The notes under the pieces: generated by a model | Database searches by the model: none | Told to the model about the DNA's origin: nothing | What the model saw: only the letters and a program-made list of their open reading frames with translations | Position numbers and translations under genes: made by a program | DNA from: a virus | Length of the DNA stretch: 64,000 bases | Virus record (IMG/VR): IMGVR_UViG_3300035181_000949 | Coordinates: 22,693-86,692 of that record | Direction: 5' to 3' (one strand) | Part shown: positions 40,215 through 48,517 of the stretch, piece by piece | Layout: every line of letters begins with the position of its first letter | Numbering within the stretch: the first letter of the stretch is position 1

Positions 40215-40613
40215 TTATGTTCCAGCAGGATAGGCTGGTTTTACAGGAAGAGCAACGATTGCTGTTCCAGAGATAATCGCTCTAAGAGCTGAACGATAGT
40301 CCTTCCAGTCCTGAGGAACAGCCACACCGGCTTCTGCACATCGGATAACCACAGTGTCAGATTGGTTGAGAGCTGCACTTGCTGCCGACTTTAAAATGCG
40401 AAGCTGCTCAGCAGGATTAATAACTGGTTCTACGTAAGGAACCAGAACCACTCCTGAAGAAGCGTCAGCAAGATCTGCTTGAAGAGCCATCCACGCTTCA
40501 GGAGTAGCAGTCTCATGAATGTGATATGGGTAGGTTTTGAAGATTGCGTTAACGCTACCATCAGCATTTAAGTTGTATGGACCAGAAAATCCAAGATTGG
40601 TTAGTTTAGACAT
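40215..40613 (-). CDS. tail-fibre assembly/chaperone-like protein
   Basis: 132 residues from ATG 40613, which overlaps the fibre stop as TAATG. The C-terminal half (ALNQSDTVVIRCAEAGVAVP, then DWKDYRSALRAII) has the form seen in phage tail-fibre assembly proteins: a helix ending in SD/TD, then W..YR..LR.I. Immediately downstream of a fibre gene, the usual place for its chaperone. The N-terminal half resembles a fibre-tip or adhesin fragment. Confidence 0.6.
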   Translation of the reverse strand: MSKLTNLGFSGPYNLNADGSVNAIFKTYPYHIHETATPEAWMALQADLADASSGVVLVPYVEPVINPAEQLRILKSAASAALNQSDTVVIRCAEAGVAVPQDWKDYRSALRAIISGTAIVALPVKPAYPAGT

Positions 40614-41956
40614 TATGCAATTCTCCAAGCAAATCCTTGACCTGAGTGGAAGACAGCGCTACCAACCAGAAGTGTACCACCAGCCGCAACACCAGCGAGA
40701 CTTTCAATATCAGTTACGTTACCATCATCCACGATATTCATCACAAAGTAAGCCCATGTTCCACCTGGGGGTAGTTGGGCTGGAACGCCATCACCACTCG
40801 GTCCGCTACCAAGAACAACCCATGATCCAATACCACCACTATTATTTGGAGCTGTTGCTGTATTTGTGCCAGAAGAAGCCCCGATTACTCTACCATATCC
40901 GTCAAGCTGAACGCTCGCATTAGTGAAGTAACCACCGCCATGGATTACTGCCATGTCAAGGGTAGCAGTGCCACCAGATCCAATAGTTCCGCCCCCACTA
41001 AGAGCACCAGTACCTTGAACTGTTAGAGTGCCGGGAACTGCGCTTGTGATTCTACCGTAGGCGTCAACATTTACGTTTGCCATTCCGTAGTAACCAGCGG
41101 ATACTCCAGAAGTTGCTAGGTCAAGAGCGATTGAGCCTGATGATGTAATCGTTCCAGAACCAGTAATTCTGCCAGCTGTACCACCAACTGTAACACTAGT
41201 AACCGTTCCCGGCATACCGCTAATAGTTACGTTACCCTGACTGTGGTCAATCGTAATGTTACTTCCAGCTATGATGCTCGATACACTGTGGTTGTCAACG
41301 TAATTTTTGGTAGCAGCGCCATTTGAATTAGTTGGATCACCTGCGAGGATCAGTGGCCCAGTCATCGTGTCACCATCAGTCACCATGATGGTTCCAGTGC
41401 TTGTTGTTGGAAACTTGCTTTGCACGGTGTCAAAGCGAGACCAGTCCGCAGCTGCTAGGTAACCATCGTGCGTACCATCTGACTTGTTGATGTGAAGAGT
41501 TGTTTGGGTGCCGCCACCCGTAATAGCAACTGACATTGCTGTCTGAGAATCGGACGCGATTGCAACGGGTGGAGCTGGGATATAGCCTAGACCTACAGAA
41601 ATATCCCCAATTGCAGTTGAGCTACCAGCCTTAAGCCAAACGTAGCGACCATTTATATGGTACTGCTGCATGGTAGCTGGAACGGTTTGGGAGTCGGCAC
41701 AGACATAGAGAGTGCTCTCAGTCGTGTTAAACCAAATTTGACCTATCGTTGGGTTTGCTGGTATGTTTGCAGATGCAAAGCTTTCGAGGATGCGCAGGAA
41801 ATTTTCCTGCTGATACTCACCATAGTTGAAGACCCCCTTGCCAGTAAGGGATAGGGATGTGGAAGATTGGTTAAGGGTCTTAGGTGGAAGAACAATTGTT
41901 GACTTCCCGAGAATACCTTCTGTACCACCACTTGTCCAAGTGATATTATTTGACAT
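40613..41956 (-). CDS. tail fibre or baseplate fibre-like structural protein
   Basis: 447 residues. The N-terminus (LNQSSTSLSLTGKGVFNYGE, QQENFLRILESFA, then PTIGQIWFNTTESTLYVC) is a common attachment module of T4-like virus fibres. The rest is Gly/Ser/Thr-rich beta sequence with repeated VDAYGRI and LDGYGRV units and a final VFHSGQGFAWRI. A trimeric beta-structured fibre is likely. Followed by its assembly-like protein; preceded by a late-type box at 42024-42031. Confidence 0.7.
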   Translation of the reverse strand: MSNNITWTSGGTEGILGKSTIVLPPKTLNQSSTSLSLTGKGVFNYGEYQQENFLRILESFASANIPANPTIGQIWFNTTESTLYVCADSQTVPATMQQYHINGRYVWLKAGSSTAIGDISVGLGYIPAPPVAIASDSQTAMSVAITGGGTQTTLHINKSDGTHDGYLAAADWSRFDTVQSKFPTTSTGTIMVTDGDTMTGPLILAGDPTNSNGAATKNYVDNHSVSSIIAGSNITIDHSQGNVTISGMPGTVTSVTVGGTAGRITGSGTITSSGSIALDLATSGVSAGYYGMANVNVDAYGRITSAVPGTLTVQGTGALSGGGTIGSGGTATLDMAVIHGGGYFTNASVQLDGYGRVIGASSGTNTATAPNNSGGIGSWVVLGSGPSGDGVPAQLPPGGTWAYFVMNIVDDGNVTDIESLAGVAAGGTLLVGSAVFHSGQGFAWRIA

Positions 41957-42023
41957 TTTTACTCCATGCGCCGGGTCGCATTAAAAATTCAGAACAGCTT
42001 TCCGGCCTTACTGATCTTGAATC

Positions 42024-42031
42024 TATTTATC
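42024..42031 (-). promoter_or_regulatory. late-type promoter box GATAAATA
   Basis: Minus-strand GATAAATA overlapping the end of the terminase C-part, upstream of the fibre gene. Confidence 0.45.
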
Positions 42032-43169
42032 AGACTATTGCAAACGGAACGTAGTCATCTCCAAATTGATCTGGGTTTTCCTCCGGAAGCTTGTCAGAGT
42101 CCGGGTCAACTGACTCATACACAAGCTTTCTTGCCTTGTCATCGTATGATGCGAGTCTGCCGAGAACCTTCATAACAACCGCCATTGCCATGATCGTGTC
42201 ATCAGTACAACCCTGCTTAGCTTGGTAGGTGCCATTAACTGCCACGAAGTTCTGAAGCTCGTATAGCAAGTGTTCTGAGTTGATCTTGATACCATCTCCC
42301 TTTTCCAAAAGGTTCTTAAGCTGCATACAGGCAAGAAGCTTTGACTTACCAGTAGTGTAGCAACCAAGGCGCTGACTGGTTGAGCTCTCATTGTACAGTT
42401 CAACACCGTCAAGGTAGATACCACCATCCATAGAGTCGTCATTTTGAATCATTGCAACAAGAGCTTCACCAACACCGTTGCGCTCAAATGACCAGATAAT
42501 TTCAGCTCTACCCCTGTTTGGATCAGGTTGATGAAGGAACTTAAACAACCACTTGAGCTTAGCATAGATCAGTGGAATGTGAACGGTGTTGCTTCTGAAT
42601 TCTGCCACCTGCTCCATTGACGGGTACTCGATAACTTCAATGACAGTAAAGTCCTTACTGTTACCAGTAGCCGGGTCTACACCTACTAAGTACGTCTTAC
42701 CTCGCCCACCTATTGACTCTCGCCAGAAGTTAAAGCCCATGTTCTGGGTAACCGGAGGTGTGGCCTTAATGTAGGACAGTTTAAGTGAGTCCATCAACAG
42801 CGCGTCTGATGAAATAAATTCACAGTTGTGCGATATGACCCCCTCTGTTATGTAGGCACTACCACCCTCAACATCAAGTAGATCATACAACCACTGTGGA
42901 TCATTTTTAACCTGAACACTAAGGATAGGATCATCCTTGCCATCAATTGTCGTAAATGACATACCCGGCTCAATGTGCTCAGCATCAACCCAACCTGGCT
43001 CAACAAGAAATTTATGCTTCATCCCGCACGTTATTTTTCTTGTTGCTGATACTATTTCAACAACTTGCTCATGCCAGCTTTTAGACATACCGCTAAAATT
43101 CTTCATCCCAGTTGGAGTTTGAACTTTAACGCCCTTTGTGTTCTTTATTGTTTGAGCCATGCTATGCAT
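42030..43169 (-). CDS. 17: terminase large subunit C-part preceded by long C-intein (split gene 17)
   Basis: 379 residues. The first 115 (or 112 from a second ATG) are a C-intein that unusually includes block B (KITCGMKHKFLVEPGW) as well as blocks F and G (WLYDLLDVEGGSAYITEGVI, then SHN). The extein starts CEFISSDALLMDSLKL, matching T4 gp17 CEFLGTSGTLISGMKL. The nuclease domain follows: YLVGVDPATGNSKDFTVIEV with the first metal-binding Asp, FERNGVGEALV, and a late D near GCTDDTIMAMAV. This is the packaging motor's nuclease half. Confidence 0.87.
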   Translation of the reverse strand: MHSMAQTIKNTKGVKVQTPTGMKNFSGMSKSWHEQVVEIVSATRKITCGMKHKFLVEPGWVDAEHIEPGMSFTTIDGKDDPILSVQVKNDPQWLYDLLDVEGGSAYITEGVISHNCEFISSDALLMDSLKLSYIKATPPVTQNMGFNFWRESIGGRGKTYLVGVDPATGNSKDFTVIEVIEYPSMEQVAEFRSNTVHIPLIYAKLKWLFKFLHQPDPNRGRAEIIWSFERNGVGEALVAMIQNDDSMDGGIYLDGVELYNESSTSQRLGCYTTGKSKLLACMQLKNLLEKGDGIKINSEHLLYELQNFVAVNGTYQAKQGCTDDTIMAMAVVMKVLGRLASYDDKARKLVYESVDPDSDKLPEENPDQFGDDYVPFAIV

Positions 43170-43629
43170 TCATCTACCACCTTCTTAGGTTTTTCTTGTA
43201 TTCCGGTTCTTATACTATCTTAACTTGATACCATGCATCTTCTGCCAACTTGATCTTGGTGGCATCCGCGTCACAGATTTGCCGTGATGTTTGGCCTTTA
43301 CAACCTACCACTTCATCAGGTCTGTACTTTTTAGGCAAGCATACCAATAGTTACCATAGAACTCTATAATCTTTTTGTTTTCAACACGCGTCAGAACATA
43401 GATTTCGTCCTTTTGCAGTGCGCTTGTAACCGTTAACCATCCTCACCTGCTTTTAAGTTAGCTTCGTGAATTATCTTAGTTCTTGCTGCAAGAACATTCG
43501 GATGTTCTTCGAATGTTTTCTATACTTATCAGAAGAAGCAGTCCAGTTTTCCGTAGTGCGGAAGAGGTGCGCCCTGGGGTCACCACATGCTTGAAATGCC
43601 CCCCAGTCGTCAGGTTGTAATCCTTCGTG
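43170..43629 (-). pseudogene. decayed gene between the terminase intein halves
   Basis: Protein-like segments lie in shifting frames in order: PDDWGAFQACGDPRAHLFRT, KYRKHSKNIRMFLQQELR, KIIHEANLKAGED, KDEIYVLTRVENKKIIEFYG, KYRPDEVVGCKGQTSRQI, DADATKIKLAEDAWYQVKIV, KPKKVVDECIAWLKQ. At least four frameshifts. By position it could be what is left of a homing endonuclease, as in the nrdA and uvsW loci, but I see no GIY-YIG, HNH or PD-(D/E)xK motif, and another kind of gene is possible. Confidence 0.5.
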
Positions 43630-44514
43630 TCAAACATTGATGTGATACACCTGCTCTTGCCCTTCTAATAGGCATTCATAAAGTTCTTCTAAAGTGGTTT
43701 TACCAATAGAAGTATTTATAGAGGCCCAACTTGAGCAACACAGAACTTCCTGTCGGAAACCTACAGGACCAAGTTCGCCCTGCATCTGCTTAATGTACTC
43801 TTCCTTGCGATCAGGGTGAAGGTGCCACGGGAAGAACACTGGCTTGAAGTTGTTCTCACCTGATTTAGCACCACGCCAAAGAGTAGCAAACAGGTCAGTA
43901 TCACCATTAGGAGTAGATGAGATGATAGCAGAACCACCAGTTGAAAGAGTTGGCGATAGTGAGCGCCACATTTCAGTTTGAACGCGTGGTGAGATGAAGG
44001 CCAATTCGTCAAGGTAAAGCTTTGAAATTGCCAATCCCCGACCAGTCTTTTCGGTAGTAGCTTCAGACTTAATGCGGGAACCATTGTCGAATTCAATGTT
44101 GTGCTTGTTATAGTACTTACAACCTGCCTTTAGCCAGTGCGGAAGTTCTTCGTACGCGAAGCGGATACGATCCATAATTTCCATAGCGTGGCTATTGTTC
44201 TTAGAAGCGATGACAATCGTTTGATCTCGGTGGAACATCGCATACCACAAAAGGTACATGGAGATGGTCTGCGTCTTACCCATCTGACGGGAGATAAGAG
44301 CGATAACACGGGTATTGTTCTCACACGCGTGAATAAGCTCCTCTTGATAGGGATACAAGTCAAATAGAATTTTACCGCGCTTTGGGTGCTGGAGCCAGAC
44401 GTACTTTCTAATAAAGTAGACGGGGTCCTTTTGACACCTTACGAGCTCTTGAATAAGCTCGGGGGTATATTCCGATTCCGTATATGCTCGTTTAATGAGC
44501 TCATTTCCTGCCAT
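43630..44514 (-). CDS. 17: terminase large subunit ATPase part followed by short N-intein (split gene 17)
   Basis: 294 residues. ATPase domain: YPYQEELIHACENNTRVIAL, Walker A SRQMGKT at 75-81, Walker B region LYLDELAFIS, coupling motif ISSTPNG, ending GPVGFRQEVL. The last 36 residues are a very short N-intein (CCSSWASINTSIGKTTLEEL, then YECL...). A break this early in an intein is the atypical split known from metagenomic TerL inteins such as AceL-TerL, where the N-piece is about 25 residues. A TATAAATA late box and AGGAGATAATT precede the ATG. Confidence 0.87.
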   Translation of the reverse strand: MAGNELIKRAYTESEYTPELIQELVRCQKDPVYFIRKYVWLQHPKRGKILFDLYPYQEELIHACENNTRVIALISRQMGKTQTISMYLLWYAMFHRDQTIVIASKNNSHAMEIMDRIRFAYEELPHWLKAGCKYYNKHNIEFDNGSRIKSEATTEKTGRGLAISKLYLDELAFISPRVQTEMWRSLSPTLSTGGSAIISSTPNGDTDLFATLWRGAKSGENNFKPVFFPWHLHPDRKEEYIKQMQGELGPVGFRQEVLCCSSWASINTSIGKTTLEELYECLLEGQEQVYHINV

Positions 44515-44568
44515 AATTATCTCCTATAATATCGCAGGGACACGTGAGACGTTTTAATAACCTGCAAT

Positions 44569-44875
44569 TTATTTATAGTGACAGGAAGGCAATCGGTGCT
44601 CGTTAAGAGCTTCCTTTACTTCTTGCAGTAGGTCAGGTCTGATAAAAACTACTTTACCACCAACCCAAACTTCAGTTGTTTCTGAGACGGTATGGAGCGT
44701 TTTAGTGGTGAGAACCTTAAAACCAGTCTTTTCAGGACTGTAAGCACCCACCACCGTGGGTGCGCTCCGTAGTTTTTATGAAGAAAGCTTTAATAGCTTT
44801 CTTCACATTCACCACCTCAAAGTCCGGCATCTTACTAATGACAGCTTCTGCAAGAAATTCTCTGGATGATAATAT
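44569..44875 (-). pseudogene. capsid-targeted small protein, frameshifted, with ATA in start position
   Basis: Directly after the upstream stop, with AAGAG eight bases earlier, the frame reads ILSSREFLAEAVISKMPDFE. REFLAEA lines up with the T4 internal-protein tag (M-KTYQEFIAEA) residue by residue, with ATA where ATG is expected. It continues VVNVKKAIKAFFIKTTERTH, then a one-base shift near 44752 leads into VGAYSPEKTGFKVLTTKTLH and a WVGGKVVFIRPDLLQEVKEA end at 44569. An 8-bp GCACCCAC/GTGGGTGC hairpin (44744-44763) sits at the shift. About 100 residues if intact. Confidence 0.45.
44570..44577 (-). promoter_or_regulatory. late-type promoter TATAAATA before gene 17
   Basis: Exact T4 late box on the minus strand, 56 bases upstream of the terminase start codon. 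Confidence 0.6.
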
Positions 44876-45379
44876 TTAGCTTCTCTTAAGTTGAGTCCAA
44901 ATAACAAGTGGCATGCTGGTAATAACCTGTCCGCCTTTCGTGATCGTAACAATTTCAGACTTTTGATCAAGCATGACGAGGTAATCACCAGCCTTACCAA
45001 TTTGTTCTGGTGGAAGTGGTGCTTGAGCTGGTGCTTGAGCTACGTCGGAAGGTTGCTCACCTTGAGTAGAAGCAAAGTTAGGATTCATTGACGCGTCTTC
45101 GCCACAAACAAGTTGCTTAGCAAGGTCTGCAGATTCTGCAACATACTCGTCCTCAGTAAAGTATTCCTTTACATAGCCAGTTAGTTCTGATACTGAGCAC
45201 TCAGCAGCTATGGTGTCTGTTTTGCGAATGCTCTTTACGATAGCAGCAACTGCTTGATCATATGATGCGCCCTTTGGAATATCTGCATTGCGGCACTGGT
45301 CTTCAACCGTATCCATAATTGCATTCTTCATCTGACCTTCTTTGATGGTCTTAACTTCCATTAGTTGTTTAAGTAGCAT
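44876..45379 (-). CDS. hypothetical protein of the internal-protein cluster
   Basis: 167 residues from ATG 45379 (MLLKQLMEVKTIKEGQMKN), which overlaps the upstream stop. A longer frame to 45481 is mostly overlap. Helical first half, an Ala/Pro/Gln-rich linker (QAPAQAPLPPEQ) and a beta C-terminus (AGDYLVMLDQKSEIVTITKG). The LME-V and IKE-G sequences near the start could be prohead-protease sites, but this is weaker than in its neighbours. Confidence 0.5.
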   Translation of the reverse strand: MLLKQLMEVKTIKEGQMKNAIMDTVEDQCRNADIPKGASYDQAVAAIVKSIRKTDTIAAECSVSELTGYVKEYFTEDEYVAESADLAKQLVCGEDASMNPNFASTQGEQPSDVAQAPAQAPLPPEQIGKAGDYLVMLDQKSEIVTITKGGQVITSMPLVIWTQLKRS

Positions 45380-45671
45380 ATTCTTCCTCTTTATTAACTG
45401 GAACATAGAACTCCTGTGGTGCAGGAGAACCCTTAGGTGGGTCAATTCGAATGAACTTACCCCATGTCGCTTTGAACACATTGATTATCCAAGAACCATC
45501 TGCTGCCTTTACAAAGCGGTGCAGAAGTTCTCTTGCTGTTTCAATATCTCTTTCCTTGATGGAGTCAATCTTTTGAATCGGTCCTCCGACCATCTGCATC
45601 GCAACATTATTAATGGTCGCTTGAAGAGTCTGTTCTTCAATAAACTGGCGAAATGATGGCTTATAGGACAT
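45369..45671 (-). CDS. capsid-targeted protein (SFRQFIEE tag)
   Basis: 100 residues from ATG 45671; the longer frame overlaps the polyprotein gene. It opens MSYKPSFRQFIEEQTLQATI, whose SFRQFIEE matches the tag of the other internal proteins here and the T4 internal-protein leader. The body has ERDIETARELLHRFVKAADG and KFIRIDPPKGSPAPQEFYVP. No catalytic motif. Likely packaged in the head and trimmed after the tag. Confidence 0.55.
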   Translation of the reverse strand: MSYKPSFRQFIEEQTLQATINNVAMQMVGGPIQKIDSIKERDIETARELLHRFVKAADGSWIINVFKATWGKFIRIDPPKGSPAPQEFYVPVNKEEEYAT

Positions 45672-47829
45672 AGGACACCAACTTTCCCGTAGCTTTATCC
45701 ATAAGATCCATGAGAAGAGACTTGTGCTTACGCATGAATTCATAGCACTCTTCCTTGTTGCCAGTGAAGAGAACTTTCTTAGGAAGGCCATGCTCTATGT
45801 GAGATCTGTTAATAACCTCAAGCTGAGTATCTTTTGCTTCCTTTACTGGCCCACGAATAAGCTTGATGTCCCTTGGTTGAAGTCTCACTGACTTAGCACC
45901 GAAGTTAGGTTTGCTTGACTTGTAGTCATGATCGTAGTCAACGGTGTAGGATTTTTGACCATTGGTAGTAACTACCTCGCCAATCGTTCCTTCCTTACCA
46001 ATGCAGTCCTTAGGCCCAGAGATGATCTTTACTCGCGCATTTGGCTTGTAAGGAGATATACCTTCATTAGCTTCGTCATGCACTACCTTAGCTGTCCCGA
46101 CCATATGGTTCGTGTTACCAATCTTTTCAGTATTCTTGATATTCTCTGGCTTATTCTCTTCTTCCTTGCGTTTCATCATTGCATTATAGGCAATGGAACC
46201 CTTGCGTGGCACCTTAGCTTCGTTAAATGTCATTGCAAGTTCCTTTTCCTTTATTTGTCTTTTCGGATCTTTAATCTGCTTTGCGACGGATGGTTTCTTC
46301 TCAATCTGCTTTTCAAGCACAGCAATCTTATTCTTGCGCCACTGAATCTCGGGTGAGAAGTTAGAAAGGTCTAATGCTTCTTCAATTGGCTTAAGGTGCT
46401 TAGCCTTCATACCACGCATTACAACATTTCCATTGCCAAGCTTGTGCTCACCGCCATAAACAGTTTTGTAGCTATCCTTACCACCAGCGTACTTAACAAC
46501 CTCATTTGTTTTTGGATTTACTTCATACCAATCGTCGTCGTTAAAGCTACCCTTAAACGCTTCTGAAACCTTCTCACCCTTATGCTTGCTGTTCTTGTTG
46601 AGCTCGATAGCATAATCAGTTTCACGCTGGCCATATACTTCAGCATCATTCTTCTCGGCCCACTTGATGAGAGCATCCTCATTCTTGAAGGTACGCCGCC
46701 ACGGAGTACGCTTCATACCACGAATTCCATAAGCTTCAATCATGTCCTTTGCAGCTTCAGAAAGAACAACACCCTTCTCTTTGTCTTGACTCCACACGCC
46801 ATAGCAACGGTCTTCTCCTGGAACTTCAGCAGAGATAGTATCCTTACCACCTTCCATGCGACCCTTGAATTTAATCTTCTTAGCTTGTCGTGGATATGAA
46901 TTCAAAACTGCTTGCTTCCAATCTTCAAAGTCAGTATAAGCTTGGGCTTCCGTCATCCCAACTGATTCTTTAATAGAACCCCCATTGTGTTCTGCATACT
47001 CAATAGCTTCTGCTGGAGTAAAGAATGGACCTTCAATTTCCAAACCACGACGAGAGCTATAGTCTTTATGAATCCAGTTCATAACGTCTTGTGGCTTCAA
47101 GTAGCTCATGTATGAAGTGCCCCAATGATAGTCGGGCTTACCTTGATACTTCTCTTCACGCCACTTACCACCATTTGTCTTAGTGACTTTACCAATCCAT
47201 GAGCGGTGCTCATCTTCATAACAGAATGCTACATAGAAAGTATTTGGGTCTTCATCATCTTCATCATCTTCATAATCTTCATCATCTTCATAATCTTCAT
47301 CATCTTCCTCCATTAGATCAGCATTCTTATTAGCACCCTCTTTCTTCTTATCTTCCATGTAATTAATGGTGGCATCATTCAGTTCGGAAGCTTCTTTTAT
47401 GATTGTTAATTCTGTTGTAGAACCTTGATCGAAAATATTTTTAACAGAACGACCCCCGATTCTCATCCCACCATTATATTTTGGATCAGCAATAATAGTG
47501 CCTATTTTTTCGTCACCGTCTTCTACCCAACGAATCTTCATTCCTGGTTTTAATTTTGATAAAGGAACGATTTCTTCTTTGACTGCACCTTTTAGCTTAC
47601 CATTGTTGTATGATGCAATAGTTTCATCGTCATCATACCAATCAGATGCATAAATGCGACCTGTGTTCTTATCCTTATTGATGTATTGAACTACGCCTTG
47701 ATCTGCACTGACCTTCTTAGCTTTCTGGTGAGCCTTTAGTAAGTCTGCTTGCAGCTGAGCTGACTTTGCTACTGCTGATTCTTCTGAAATAGAAAGAAGT
47801 TGCTGTGTAAGTTTCATTAGTGTCTCCAA
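45661..47829 (-). CDS. probable internal head polyprotein with repeated protease-like sites
   Basis: 722 residues, starting MKLTQQLLSISEESAV from the second Met. It consists of short domains separated by IKE-A, SIKE-S, MTE-A, LSE-A, VSE-A, IEE-A, FNE-A and VKE-A junctions (after residues 146, 288, 294, 358, 423, 484, 537 and 664). These fit the T4 gp21 prohead-protease rule (hydrophobic-x-Glu then a small residue). Domains include SH3/KOW-like units (KPGMKIRWVEDGDEKIGTII; RVKIISGPKDCIGKEGTIGE) and a very acidic stretch at 174-193. I infer cleavage into several internal peptides during head maturation. A late-type box precedes it. Confidence 0.6.
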   Translation of the reverse strand: METLMKLTQQLLSISEESAVAKSAQLQADLLKAHQKAKKVSADQGVVQYINKDKNTGRIYASDWYDDDETIASYNNGKLKGAVKEEIVPLSKLKPGMKIRWVEDGDEKIGTIIADPKYNGGMRIGGRSVKNIFDQGSTTELTIIKEASELNDATINYMEDKKKEGANKNADLMEEDDEDYEDDEDYEDDEDDEDPNTFYVAFCYEDEHRSWIGKVTKTNGGKWREEKYQGKPDYHWGTSYMSYLKPQDVMNWIHKDYSSRRGLEIEGPFFTPAEAIEYAEHNGGSIKESVGMTEAQAYTDFEDWKQAVLNSYPRQAKKIKFKGRMEGGKDTISAEVPGEDRCYGVWSQDKEKGVVLSEAAKDMIEAYGIRGMKRTPWRRTFKNEDALIKWAEKNDAEVYGQRETDYAIELNKNSKHKGEKVSEAFKGSFNDDDWYEVNPKTNEVVKYAGGKDSYKTVYGGEHKLGNGNVVMRGMKAKHLKPIEEALDLSNFSPEIQWRKNKIAVLEKQIEKKPSVAKQIKDPKRQIKEKELAMTFNEAKVPRKGSIAYNAMMKRKEEENKPENIKNTEKIGNTNHMVGTAKVVHDEANEGISPYKPNARVKIISGPKDCIGKEGTIGEVVTTNGQKSYTVDYDHDYKSSKPNFGAKSVRLQPRDIKLIRGPVKEAKDTQLEVINRSHIEHGLPKKVLFTGNKEECYEFMRKHKSLLMDLMDKATGKLVSYVL

Positions 47830-47839
47830 TATGATAGCT

Positions 47840-47847
47840 TATTTATC
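47840..47847 (-). promoter_or_regulatory. late-type promoter box GATAAATA
   Basis: Minus-strand GATAAATA 11 bases before the longest ORF start and 23 before the likely ATG of the polyprotein gene. Confidence 0.5.
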
Positions 47848-47872
47848 GAATGTCCAGAAGAAGTAGGTTAGA

Positions 47873-48517
47873 TCAGATTGATAGAAAGAAGTCTTGAAAC
47901 TCAGGGCTTTCTGCAGTAGGTCCATTATGATTGAAAGCATAAAACTTACCACATCTGAACATTATTTCGTTATTAGACTTTATGCATCCAACAATGTCCT
48001 CACTATCTTTCCAATGCCATTTTTCCATCTTATCTTTCATAATTTCTACAGCAAGCTTATTACTCTTTTCAATTTCAGGATTGTCATATGTTGGATCATT
48101 ACGACCACCGCACCGGTTGTAGAAACCAGTCATATCATGAGCATCATCGTCAGTTGCACAAAGCCATTCAAAATTGCCTATTGGAAAAATGATAGTAAGG
48201 TCTTTACGACTTGCACTGTAGATTGCTGCATCATTAGGACTACCTGAGCAGAACATCCAGTCTCTAGCCTTTACGCCAAACTTGTCTTCGAAGTATTTGT
48301 TAATACCGTCATGCATAGTGAATGAAGAATCTCTGGGTCCTTCACGTTCTTTCCAAGTTTCTACTTGATAGTCTTTCGGTATATTGTGGGTGCCGCGATA
48401 TAGCATCTGTCGGCCATGCGTACCCTTTAGCATGGCAAGATATACAGAACACTCTTTCTTGAATTTTTCTAAGTCAAACTCAGATGCTTCGCTTAAGAAT
48501 TGTTTAAAAGAGATCAT
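47873..48517 (-). CDS. capsid-targeted ADP-ribosyltransferase-like protein
   Basis: 214 residues from ATG 48517, overlapping the previous stop as ATGA. Tag MISFKQFLSE then Ala (cleavage site). Then MLYRGTH (Arg41, ART block I-like), DWMFCSGSPNDAAIYSAS (block II S-x-S-like) and LTIIFPIGNFEWLCATDDD, an order shared with the proteins at 50563 and 55188. T4 Alt is a packaged ADP-ribosyltransferase with R-S-E motifs; this could be a smaller analogue. The catalytic Glu is not certain. Confidence 0.5.
   Translation of the reverse strand: MISFKQFLSEASEFDLEKFKKECSVYLAMLKGTHGRQMLYRGTHNIPKDYQVETWKEREGPRDSSFTMHDGINKYFEDKFGVKARDWMFCSGSPNDAAIYSASRKDLTIIFPIGNFEWLCATDDDAHDMTGFYNRCGGRNDPTYDNPEIEKSNKLAVEIMKDKMEKWHWKDSEDIVGCIKSNNEIMFRCGKFYAFNHNGPTAESPEFQDFFLSI

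Noticed and set aside
44569-44754. 61-codon GTG-started ORF as an independent gene
   Set aside because: It starts in the middle of a hairpin with no ribosome-binding site and reads better as the second half of the tagged, frameshifted gene that begins at 44875.
47225-47310. Direct repeats of CATCTTCATAATCTTC-like sequence
   Set aside because: They encode the Asp/Glu/Tyr-rich acidic stretch (residues 174-193) of the 722-residue protein, so they are low-complexity coding sequence.
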